Shown piece by piece: positions 24,009 through 32,104 of a DNA stretch of 64,000 nt. The position numbers and the translations under genes are program-made. The stretch comes from Hyalangium ruber. Lineage in GTDB: Bacteria; Myxococcota; Myxococcia; Myxococcales; Myxococcaceae. Every line of letters starts with the position of its first letter. The first letter of the stretch is position 1. The notes under the pieces are model-generated. The model ran no database searches and was not told the origin of the DNA. It worked only from the letters and a program-made list of their open reading frames with translations. The DNA is taken from assembly GCF_034259325.1 (NCBI RefSeq), contig NZ_JAXIVS010000001.1, positions 558,001-622,000 of the forward strand, in the 5' to 3' direction.

Positions 24009-26537
24009 ATGCGTCGTGCACTGATCGGCCTCCTCTGCGCCCTGATCTCCACCTCGTGCATGCCGGTGCTGGACGGCGAGGATTACAACCTCGCTGGTCA
24101 GGAAGTGCGCCTCACGATCCTTCATACGTCGGATATCCACTCCCGGCTCATCCCCTATGACTTCGCGCCGCTGAAGACGGACACGGATCTGGGGATCATC
24201 CCGGAGGCGGGACCGTTCGGAGGCGCCACCCGCATGGCCGCGCTGCTCAAGCGCGAGCGGCAGCGCGGCGACCGCGTGATGCACCTGGACTCGGGTGACT
24301 GCTTCCAGGGCGCGCCCATCTTCAACCTCAAGAACGGCGAGGCGGAGTTCCGCTTCCTCACCGCCGCCGGGCTGGATGCCGCGGTGGTGGGCAATCACGA
24401 GTTCGACGCCGGCGCGCTCAACTTCGTGGAGAAGGCGCGCGACTTCGCCCAGTTCCCGCTGCTGGCCGCCAACTACGCCTGGGACAGCCCCAATGATCCT
24501 GGCAACAACGGCGCCGCGCTCGTCACCGCCCCCTACACCATCCGCATGATGAAGGGCCTGCGCGTGGGCGTCATCGGCATGGCCAACCTCTCCTCGCTCA
24601 ACTCGATCGTCGAGGGTGGCAACTCGCTGCAGGTGACGCCGCTGGAGCAGAACGAGGCCCTGCGCGGCTACGTGGACCTGCTGCGCCCGGTGACGGACCT
24701 CATCGTCGTCGTCAGCCACCTGGGCCTCACCGAGGACCAGGACGCGGTGCTCGGCTACGAGGCCTACTTCGAGTACGAGCGCGCCAAGCCCTTCATCGAT
24801 CGCGAGAAGAACCCGTGGAAGATCCTCGAGTGGTCCGGCGAGGAGGGCAACCTCAAGTCCGTGGTCCGCGTGCAGATCCCCGGCGTGTCCGGCATCGACA
24901 TCATCCTCGGTGGCCACCTGCACGTGGTGCTCAACCCGCCGCAGAGCGTCATCGATCCGAGCGGCCGCACGGTGCTGCTGACCCACTCGGGCGCCTTCTC
25001 CAAGTACGTGGGCCGCCTGGATGTGGTGGTGAAGGTGCCCAAGGCCGAGGAGGCCACGGTGGACGGGGCGGAGCTCGTCAGCCACGACTACCGCGCCTTC
25101 CCGCTGGACGCGCTCTGGTGCGACGACGCGATGCGCGCCTTCTACCATGACGACTCCGTCTTCTGGGAGCCGGGCACCTTCGTCGCGAGGCCTGACGTGC
25201 GCGCCGCCATGAAGAAGTGCGAGGACCAGGAGGACCGGTTCACCACCGGGCTGCTCCAGGAGTACATCCTGGGCATGGACTTCAACCTCCAACTGACGTC
25301 CATCTTCTCTTACGCGCCCCGGGACGTGGCCCGCCGCAACAGCTCCACCGGTGGTGACTCGCCCCTGGGCAACGTCGCCGCGGACTCCATGCGCAAGCGC
25401 CGCCGCGTCGAGGCGGAGATGGCCATCACCAACTCGCTGGGCATCCGCGACAACCTCTACGCGGGCGTCGTCTCCCAGGAGTCGATGTTCAACGTGTTCC
25501 CCTTCGAGAACACGATCAACATCATGTACCTGTCCGGCGTGGAGGTGCAGGAGATGTTCGACTTCGTGGCCGAGCGCTCCGCCGAGCGCGGCTGCGTCAG
25601 CCAGGCCCAGGTCTCCGGCGCGCGCTTCACCATGGACTGCGCCCAGGTGCAGCTCAACGAGCTGCGCATCGCCTGTAATCCGGACGACGGCGGCGCCTCG
25701 AAGTGGTGCCCCAAGGAAGGCCGCGAGGGCCACGCGCCGTGGCAGTGCCTGGAGGACCTGGACGGCAGCCGCTGCTGGGCCAACCCCGCCATCGACATCC
25801 AGATCAACGGCAAGCCGCTGGATCCCAACGGCACCTACCGCATCGCCGTCAATGACTACATCGCCAAGGGCGGCTCGGGCTTCCGGGTGCTCAAGCGCAA
25901 CACCACCCGCATCGAGACGGGCATCTCCTTGCGTGACTCGCTCATCGGCTACATGCAGAGCCAGTGTACCTGCGAGGACATCCTCCTCGGCAACGAGACG
26001 TCCTCGACGGGAGAGCGCTGCGGCACGCTGGTCAACGGCAAGTGGGTCGTGGACGAGCAGACCCGTGGCTTCTGCCGCGAGGCGAAGGCTTTCAAGCAGC
26101 ACCTGGCAGTGACGGCGGGCAGCTGCACCTGCCGCGAGCTGCTGGGCAAGACCGAGGATGTGGACGACCTCGATGACACGGTCGAGCGCTGTGGCGTGTC
26201 CGCCGAGACGATCCAGACCACCTGCACCGCGGGCCAGCAGGACAAGGCCGTAGGCAGCTGCACCTGCGGTGAGCTGACGGCGGCCCAGAAGATCGACGTG
26301 GACGACCTGGATGACTCGGTCGAGCGCTGCGGCGCGTCGGCCGAGAAGATCCAGGAACTGTGCACCGTCGAGCCGGGCCCCTACACCGGACGCTGCGGCT
26401 GCCGGGATGCGCTGGCGGGCAACAACCCCACCTGCGGCACCCTCACCCCGCAGCTGCGCAACTTCTGCGAGAACCCCACTTCCATGCCAATCGCCAACGT
26501 GGTCGAGGATGGCCGCATCGGCCGGAGGGTGAAGTAA
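24009..26537 (+). CDS. 5'-nucleotidase/UDP-sugar-hydrolase lipoprotein with Cys-rich tail
   Basis: 842 aa. The N-terminus (LLCALISTSCMP) is a lipoprotein signal. The metallophosphoesterase domain has all motifs: TILHTSDIHSRL, LDSGDCFQG, VGNHEFDAGAL, VVVSHLGL and GGHLHVVL. The 5'-nucleotidase C-terminal domain includes NSLGIRDNLYAG and FPFENTINIMYLSG with the substrate-stacking region. The last 190 residues (about 650-842) are unusual: four short cysteine modules beginning C-T-C or C-G-C and ending in a lone Cys. Family enzymes are usually 550-650 aa, so the tail is an addition. It likely acts on extracellular nucleotides at the cell surface. It overlaps the next lipoprotein gene by one base. 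Confidence 0.93.
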   Translation: MRRALIGLLCALISTSCMPVLDGEDYNLAGQEVRLTILHTSDIHSRLIPYDFAPLKTDTDLGIIPEAGPFGGATRMAALLKRERQRGDRVMHLDSGDCFQGAPIFNLKNGEAEFRFLTAAGLDAAVVGNHEFDAGALNFVEKARDFAQFPLLAANYAWDSPNDPGNNGAALVTAPYTIRMMKGLRVGVIGMANLSSLNSIVEGGNSLQVTPLEQNEALRGYVDLLRPVTDLIVVVSHLGLTEDQDAVLGYEAYFEYERAKPFIDREKNPWKILEWSGEEGNLKSVVRVQIPGVSGIDIILGGHLHVVLNPPQSVIDPSGRTVLLTHSGAFSKYVGRLDVVVKVPKAEEATVDGAELVSHDYRAFPLDALWCDDAMRAFYHDDSVFWEPGTFVARPDVRAAMKKCEDQEDRFTTGLLQEYILGMDFNLQLTSIFSYAPRDVARRNSSTGGDSPLGNVAADSMRKRRRVEAEMAITNSLGIRDNLYAGVVSQESMFNVFPFENTINIMYLSGVEVQEMFDFVAERSAERGCVSQAQVSGARFTMDCAQVQLNELRIACNPDDGGASKWCPKEGREGHAPWQCLEDLDGSRCWANPAIDIQINGKPLDPNGTYRIAVNDYIAKGGSGFRVLKRNTTRIETGISLRDSLIGYMQSQCTCEDILLGNETSSTGERCGTLVNGKWVVDEQTRGFCREAKAFKQHLAVTAGSCTCRELLGKTEDVDDLDDTVERCGVSAETIQTTCTAGQQDKAVGSCTCGELTAAQKIDVDDLDDSVERCGASAEKIQELCTVEPGPYTGRCGCRDALAGNNPTCGTLTPQLRNFCENPTSMPIANVVEDGRIGRRVK
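25965..26468. repeat. Four tandem cysteine modules in the 5'-nucleotidase gene
   Basis: The modules span about residues C653-C689, C706-C741, C751-C787 and C796-C820. Modules 2 and 3 share VDDLDD(T/S)VERCG(V/A)SAE and are similar in DNA (around 26160 and 26298), which points to internal duplication. Modules 1 and 4 are more diverged. Confidence 0.75.
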
Positions 26538-28615
26538 TGAAGCGACTGCTCCTCCTGGCGGCCCTCGCGGGGGCTGGCTGTTACTCGACGGACGGGAAGA
26601 TCGACGGGTCGAGCCTCGACTCCGACGTGGGCTCGTTCCGCGTCGAGGTCAAGGGCATCTACACCGTCACCGACACCGGCGCCAACCGCACGCCGCTGTC
26701 CGTGGTGAGCTCCTGCTCCGCGCGCTACGGCTCTCCGGCCGAGGTGCCCGTGGCGGTGCGCGGCACTCCGGACTGCCGCTACGCCATCCCCAAGAGCGCG
26801 ATGGACATCGATCTGGCCATCACGGCGCTGGATCGCAACGGTGAGCCGCTCACCTCTTTCAACGGCCCGGTCTCCTTCCGCGTCGTCCCGGGGAACCTGA
26901 GCGGTCCCTACGAGACGCGGTGGAAGCAGCTCGAGAATGGCCAGGGCGACGGCACCGTGCGCGTGAAGCATCTGTACGGCGAGGTTCGCGTGTGGGTGCA
27001 GGACGAGCCGCCCCAGCTCGAATACAGCGACGGCGGCATCCGCTACACCGACGGCGGAGTCCGCTCGGACGGCGGCGATCCGAACTCCCTGCCCCAGGAC
27101 AGCGGCACGCACAGCTACGCCACGGGCCTGACGGCCCCCGTGTACTTCGAGGAGCCCACGCTGGCGCGCGTGCAGGAGCCGGAGGTCTACAACGACAACC
27201 GCATCTCGCCCTTCTCCGGTCAGTTCCTCACCGTGGGCCGGCCGCCCGAGTCCGGCACTCCGCTGCTCCAGAACTGCCCTCCCGGTTACGACTCCCGGGA
27301 TCCGTCGAAGAAGGATCCCAACGACGGCAAGCTCGCCACCCTGGTGGTGACTGGCACCGACCCGGGCGGCTTCTTCGTCACGGACCTGACGGCCTGCAAG
27401 GTGCGTGAGTACACCGGCTCGGGCTCCAACGTCCGCACCCCCGAGCCCACGGGCTTCATGCCCGGCACCTACGGCTCGATCTACATCTACAACTACTCCT
27501 TCCCCGAGGGGCTGTACCCGGGCGATCTGCTCTGGTCCATCTCCGGCTCGGTGCAGGAGTTCACGGCCACCACGCAGCTGACCTTCCCGGCGTGGATCAT
27601 CCGCGAGAAGGTGCGCGAGCTGCCTCCCGCCGAGTGGGAGAAGTACCTCAATCAGCTCAACGTGGTGGAGCTCAACCTGCGCCACTGCGGCCTGGACAAT
27701 CTGGTGGCGCCGTACGTCACCGACTCGCTGTGCGGCTACAGCTACGGCAACCTGAAGATGGAGAGCATGGAGTCGGCGCTGGTGAAGCTGCGCCGTGTCC
27801 GCATGCCCGAGATCTTCGAGAACTGCGACACCAACGGCGACGGCTCGGTGCCGTTCTTCTGCCCCGGCGCCGGCGGCGCCGCCTACACGTACTGCGGCGA
27901 GGAGAACCAGGCCGAGATCGCCGAGCGGACGTGCAACATCAACTGCATCGTCGGGCTGGGCAAGCACGCGGGGAAGGTTTGCGCCGAGCGCAACACGTAC
28001 AATGGCTTCGGCCAGTTCGTGGTGGAGATGGCCGCTCCCGGGCCGCGCGAGGCGGGCTTCGACGACTCGCTGGACCGGCGCACCCAGGTCATCACCGTGT
28101 CGCCGCTCGAGTCGCGCGCCACCCCGACGGCGATCACCACGGGCGTCAACGGCCCGGCGCAGGTGCGCGTGTGGTGTGACACGCCGGTGCGCGTGAAGTT
28201 CGGCACGGCGAGCGTGAGGGCGACGATCGATGACGTCCCCCTGGCGGCCAAGGCCGTCATGGAGCACACGATGACGGGCACCGAGCAGTTCGTGGCCGTG
28301 CTGGCCGACGGTGACGTCATCAACCGAGGCCAGTGCCACGTGTCGCTCAACAGCCGCACGCGCATCAACGTCGTCACGCGCGACGCGGTGCCGGACCTGG
28401 TGGTGGACTGCAACGAGAACGACTCGAACGCGGACGCCGCCAAGCAGTGCCAGCTGCTGCGTACGGCCACCTACAACATCACCGGCCACCTGCGGCAGGT
28501 GAGCGCCGCCCGGCCGCGCTGGATCATCAGCCCGCGCGACGCGGACGATGTCTGCTGCTTCCCGGGACCGGAGGGTGCTTGCCCCCGCCCCATCAAGCAG
28601 TGCCCGGCCGAGTAA
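26537..28615 (+). CDS. Large lipoprotein of unknown function
   Basis: 692 aa with a lipoprotein signal (LLLLAALAGAGCYSTDG). The first 130 mature residues look like an immunoglobulin-like beta domain (FRVEVKGIYTVTDTGAN). A Gly/Asp-rich linker follows (about residues 160-190). The rest has about 15 cysteines and one calcium-loop-like DTNGDGSVPF. No catalytic motif is evident. The start codon overlaps the stop of the 5'-nucleotidase gene (TAATG), so translation is probably coupled. It may bind or present something at the outer membrane with its two neighbours. Confidence 0.85.
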   Translation: MKRLLLLAALAGAGCYSTDGKIDGSSLDSDVGSFRVEVKGIYTVTDTGANRTPLSVVSSCSARYGSPAEVPVAVRGTPDCRYAIPKSAMDIDLAITALDRNGEPLTSFNGPVSFRVVPGNLSGPYETRWKQLENGQGDGTVRVKHLYGEVRVWVQDEPPQLEYSDGGIRYTDGGVRSDGGDPNSLPQDSGTHSYATGLTAPVYFEEPTLARVQEPEVYNDNRISPFSGQFLTVGRPPESGTPLLQNCPPGYDSRDPSKKDPNDGKLATLVVTGTDPGGFFVTDLTACKVREYTGSGSNVRTPEPTGFMPGTYGSIYIYNYSFPEGLYPGDLLWSISGSVQEFTATTQLTFPAWIIREKVRELPPAEWEKYLNQLNVVELNLRHCGLDNLVAPYVTDSLCGYSYGNLKMESMESALVKLRRVRMPEIFENCDTNGDGSVPFFCPGAGGAAYTYCGEENQAEIAERTCNINCIVGLGKHAGKVCAERNTYNGFGQFVVEMAAPGPREAGFDDSLDRRTQVITVSPLESRATPTAITTGVNGPAQVRVWCDTPVRVKFGTASVRATIDDVPLAAKAVMEHTMTGTEQFVAVLADGDVINRGQCHVSLNSRTRINVVTRDAVPDLVVDCNENDSNADAAKQCQLLRTATYNITGHLRQVSAARPRWIISPRDADDVCCFPGPEGACPRPIKQCPAE

Positions 28616-28705
28616 GGCTTTGCTGTAGACAGCACCGAAGAAGCTTGCCCCGGTAACGGGGCTCATGGGAGGCGCGGTCGGCTCGGCCGCGTCCGTGGAG
28701 GGAAA

Positions 28706-30235
28706 TTGAAAACGCTGCGTACCCTGGCCCTGACCGGGCTGTTGTCCTTGTCCGCGCCCGCATGGGCCGGAGACTTCGTCGACACCCGCTTGTCCTTCGT
28801 CTTCGCGGACGACAACGTCCTGGCGGGGGCGGGCGAGACGACGCCCAACAGCCCCAACGCGCGCTTCGGCGCGGGCAACCAGAACACCCAGTTCTACGAC
28901 AACTTCAACACGCGCTTCTCGGGCTTCGAGACGCTGTCGAACGTGGTGCTCTACAAGCGCATGCCCGCCTTCTTCGAGGGGCTCACCACCGAGGCGGCGC
29001 TCACCATCCTCGTGCTGGAGCAGCCCTCGGGCGGCGTCACGCTGCGGGACAACTCCAGCTACATCCGGCTGAACTACACGCCGCCGGGCTGGGGTGAGCG
29101 CGAGGGCATCTCGCTCACGGGCTTCCCGGTGTCGGCGGACCGCTTCCGGCTCGGGTACGCGTACCGCATCTCCTGGGGTGGCAGCGGCATCTTCACCACC
29201 CGCGCCGCGGCCGAGGGCGTGCCGGGCGCCAAGCTGCAGATCACCCGCGACCGCTGGTACGCCTACGTGGGCGGCAAGACGGCGCTGGCGCTCAACGATC
29301 TCATCCTCGAGAAGGAGACGCTCTACGGCGCGATGGCGGGCGCGGGCGTGGACCTGCTGGAGACGCTGCGGCTGGAAGCGGGCGGCGGCTACTTCCAGAA
29401 GGGCATCATCCCGGGCCTGGCCAACCAGGGCATCCGCGCGCCGGTGAACTCGGCGGGCGTGTCGGGCCAGGCGGTGTACCACGTGGGCGTGCCGGTGGGC
29501 ACGAGCGTGGACTTCCGGCTCTACCGGAACGACCCGGAGGTGTACCAGCGCTTCTTCGCGCCGGAGATCTACACGGGCGGGCTGTCCTACTCGGTGTCGC
29601 TGGAGGGGAGCTTCCTGACGCAGTCGCTGGAGAACCCGGACGTCTTCGGCCAGACGGTGACGCAGGACGCCACGGCGGTGGCGCTGCAGGCGCGGGCGAA
29701 GTTCAACTATCTGCGCGTCCACCTGCTGGGGCTCTACCGCAGCCTGTCGTTCATCCAGTTCGAGGTGCCGGGCCTGCCGCCCTACCGTGACTTCCCGGAG
29801 GGCACGAAGCTCAACCCGGAGATGTTCATCGCGGCGGGCGCGGACTACCACCTGCCGAGCCTGCACTTCACCCCGGGCTTCATCGTGGGTGTGCAGCAGC
29901 CGGCCTCCTTCCGCAGCCCGGAGTTCACGGGCGGTGGCAACAACCCGCCGCCGAGCCTGACGGGCACGCGCACCGTGGTGGTGCGGGACGTGAACCTGCT
30001 GAGCATCCTTCCGGAGACGTGCGGCACCGCGGCCTGCGAGGCGGACCTGATCCTCTCGGCGAAGGCGACGTTCCGCTGGGACTTGTCGGAGACGGTCGCG
30101 GCGGTGGGCGAGGTCTATTACACGTACGACAACAACCGGACGACGTTCCGGGACGACGTGACGGGCGTGGCCGAGCCGCGCTTCGAGGAGCCGCACGCGC
30201 TGGGCTTCAACACCCTGCTCCAGGCGCGCTTCTAA
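28706..30235 (+). CDS. Predicted outer-membrane beta-barrel protein
   Basis: 509 aa from a TTG start preceded by a strong GGAGGGAAA. A signal peptide (TLALTGLLSLSAPAWA) is followed by alternating aromatic and charged beta-strand patterns throughout. The last residues (LGFNTLLQARF) end in the C-terminal Phe that outer-membrane barrels use for assembly. The protein starts its mature part GDFVDTRLSFVFADDNVL and has no plug or receptor signature. It lies 90 bp after the lipoprotein gene and ends at a strong hairpin, so it is probably the last gene of the 5'-nucleotidase operon. Confidence 0.85.
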   Translation: MKTLRTLALTGLLSLSAPAWAGDFVDTRLSFVFADDNVLAGAGETTPNSPNARFGAGNQNTQFYDNFNTRFSGFETLSNVVLYKRMPAFFEGLTTEAALTILVLEQPSGGVTLRDNSSYIRLNYTPPGWGEREGISLTGFPVSADRFRLGYAYRISWGGSGIFTTRAAAEGVPGAKLQITRDRWYAYVGGKTALALNDLILEKETLYGAMAGAGVDLLETLRLEAGGGYFQKGIIPGLANQGIRAPVNSAGVSGQAVYHVGVPVGTSVDFRLYRNDPEVYQRFFAPEIYTGGLSYSVSLEGSFLTQSLENPDVFGQTVTQDATAVALQARAKFNYLRVHLLGLYRSLSFIQFEVPGLPPYRDFPEGTKLNPEMFIAAGADYHLPSLHFTPGFIVGVQQPASFRSPEFTGGGNNPPPSLTGTRTVVVRDVNLLSILPETCGTAACEADLILSAKATFRWDLSETVAAVGEVYYTYDNNRTTFRDDVTGVAEPRFEEPHALGFNTLLQARF

Positions 30236-30247
30236 CCGCCGGGAGTT

Positions 30248-30274
30248 CCCCCTCTCCCCCGCGAGGAGAGGGGG
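30248..30274. terminator. Hairpin between convergent genes
   Basis: A perfect 9-bp stem CCCCCTCTC/GAGAGGGGG with a 9-nt loop lies between the stop of the outer-membrane protein gene and the stop of the GspE/PilB-type gene. There is no T-run, but the position suits a bidirectional terminator. Confidence 0.65.
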
Positions 30275-30280
30275 TGTTGC

Positions 30281-32104
30281 TCAGGAGGACGTCATGCGCA
30301 CCACTTCATCGAACGTGGTGAGCCCCTGGGCCAGCTTGCGCACCGCCGCCTCGCGCAGCGTGCGCATCCCCACCCGCCGTGCCGCCTCCACCAGCTCATG
30401 GTGAGAGGCGCCGTGGGTGATCATCTCCTTCATCTCCGCGCCGATGCTGACGATCTCGAAGACGCCGGTGCGCCCGAAGTAGCCGGTGCCGCGGCAGCGC
30501 ACGCACCCTGCTCCCTTGAGCAGCCTCACCCCGCCGGGTAGCAGCGGGATGGGCACCTGGAGCGCCGTCAGCTCGTCCGGAGTGAGCGTCGTCTCCTGCG
30601 CGCAGTGGACGCAGATGCGCCGCAGCAGGCGCTGGGCCATGAGCCCCACGAGGCTCGAGGCGAGCAGGAAGGCCGGCACCTCCAGGTCCTTCATGCGAGC
30701 CACCGCGCCGATCGCGTCGTTGGTGTGCAGCGTGGAGAGCACCAGGTGGCCGGTGAGCGCGGACTGGATGGCGTTCTCCGCCGTCTCCGCGTCGCGGATC
30801 TCTCCCACCATGATGACGTCCGGGTCCTGGCGGAGGATGTGGCGCAGCGCCCCGGCGAAGTCCAAGCCCACCTTGGGCTGAACCTGCACCTGGTTGAAGC
30901 CCTCCCACACCATTTCGATCGGATCCTCGATGGTGGTGACGTTGACGTCCGGCCCGGCCACCGCCTTGAGCGCCGAGTAGAGCGTCGTCGTCTTGCCGCT
31001 GCCCGTGGGGCCCGTCACCAGAATGAGCCCGTGCGGCTGGTCGATCCACGACTCGAAGGAGCCCTTCTCGTCCGGCTCGAAGCCGAGCTGGGCGATGTCC
31101 TGCACCAGCGTGTCCGGGTCGAAGATACGGATGACCACCTTCTCACCGAAGGCGGTGGGCAGCGTGGAGACACGTAACTCCACCTCGCGGCCCTCGCGCT
31201 CCGTCTTGATGCGCCCGTCCTGCGGCCGGCGCTTCTCGGAGATGTCCATGCGCGAGAGCATCTTCACGCGCGAGACGATGGGCGCATGCACGCCTGCAGG
31301 CAGCGTGTACACGGTGTGCAGCACACCGTCGATGCGCAGGCGCACATGGGACTGGGCACGCTTGGGCTCGACGTGGATGTCCGAGGCGCGGTTGTCGAAG
31401 GCGTAGCGCAGCAGGTAGTCCACCGCCTGCACCACCGGCTTGTCCGAGGCCTCCAGCTCCTGCGTGCCGCTGAGCGACACGAGCTGCTCGAAGTTGCCGA
31501 TCGCCGGCTCGCTGGCGAAGTCGTCCGCCGCGCGGGCCAGCGTCTTCTTGAAGCCGTAGATCTCCGTGATGGACTTGAGGATGTCCGACTTGGAGGACAG
31601 CACCGGCTCGATGGGCAGGCCGGTGAGGTGGAAGAGGTTCTCGAACAGCTCGCGATCGAACGGGTTGGCCACCGCCACCACGAGCCGCCCCTGCGCCGAA
31701 CGCTCCAGCGGCAGCAGCGCGTGCTTCTGCGCGAAGGGGCGCGACACGGTGCGCGTGGCCAGCGCCATGTCCAGCTTGAGCGGGTCGATCTTCCGGTACG
31801 TCATGCCGGCGGCGCGCGCGGCGGCCTCCGTCACCCGGTCCTCATCCAGTACGCCCCGGCCCTCGGGCAGCGGCACCTGGAAGGCGGCGACGATCTCCAC
31901 CGGCGACACGTCATACCGTGCCGCCTCCTTGGTGTTGCCCTGCCCCTTGGACTTGAGGACGCGGGCCCGGGCGGCTGGCTCACGCGCCAGCACCTCCTGG
32001 GCCTGCTGAGGGGCGAGCAGCCCCTGGGCCACCAACGCCTCCAGCACGAACGTCGTGCTGAAGTCGGCCTGGCTGCGATTCGTGGTGCTCAGCGGCGTTG
32101 CCAA
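30281..32104 (-). CDS. GspE/PilB-type secretion ATPase
   Basis: 607 aa from a TTG start at 32104, which has GGAGGT 8 nt upstream. An MshEN-like N-terminal domain (about residues 20-185) is followed by the ATPase core: ASDIHVEP, Walker A GPTGSGKT (365-372), Asp box, Walker B DPDVIMVGEIRD (428-439) and His box TGHLVLSTLHTND. A tetracysteine zinc site is present (C498/C501 and C534/C537), as in GspE and PilB. It drives type II secretion or type IV pilus assembly from the cytoplasmic face. Sequence alone does not separate the two; no other gsp or pil gene is in the window. Its start overlaps the end of the MYXO-CTERM protease gene by 16 bp. Confidence 0.92.
   Translation of the reverse strand: MATPLSTTNRSQADFSTTFVLEALVAQGLLAPQQAQEVLAREPAARARVLKSKGQGNTKEAARYDVSPVEIVAAFQVPLPEGRGVLDEDRVTEAAARAAGMTYRKIDPLKLDMALATRTVSRPFAQKHALLPLERSAQGRLVVAVANPFDRELFENLFHLTGLPIEPVLSSKSDILKSITEIYGFKKTLARAADDFASEPAIGNFEQLVSLSGTQELEASDKPVVQAVDYLLRYAFDNRASDIHVEPKRAQSHVRLRIDGVLHTVYTLPAGVHAPIVSRVKMLSRMDISEKRRPQDGRIKTEREGREVELRVSTLPTAFGEKVVIRIFDPDTLVQDIAQLGFEPDEKGSFESWIDQPHGLILVTGPTGSGKTTTLYSALKAVAGPDVNVTTIEDPIEMVWEGFNQVQVQPKVGLDFAGALRHILRQDPDVIMVGEIRDAETAENAIQSALTGHLVLSTLHTNDAIGAVARMKDLEVPAFLLASSLVGLMAQRLLRRICVHCAQETTLTPDELTALQVPIPLLPGGVRLLKGAGCVRCRGTGYFGRTGVFEIVSIGAEMKEMITHGASHHELVEAARRVGMRTLREAAVRKLAQGLTTFDEVVRMTSS

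Noticed and set aside
25965-26468. CRISPR-like repeat
   Set aside because: The repeats are coding Cys modules of unequal spacing within the nucleotidase gene; no array was seen anywhere in the window.
26381-30196. A 1271-codon open frame on the minus strand
   Set aside because: It lies antisense to three well supported genes (nucleotidase end, lipoprotein, outer-membrane protein). Its protein is Arg/His/Ala rich with no domain, as expected for a shadow frame in high-G+C DNA.
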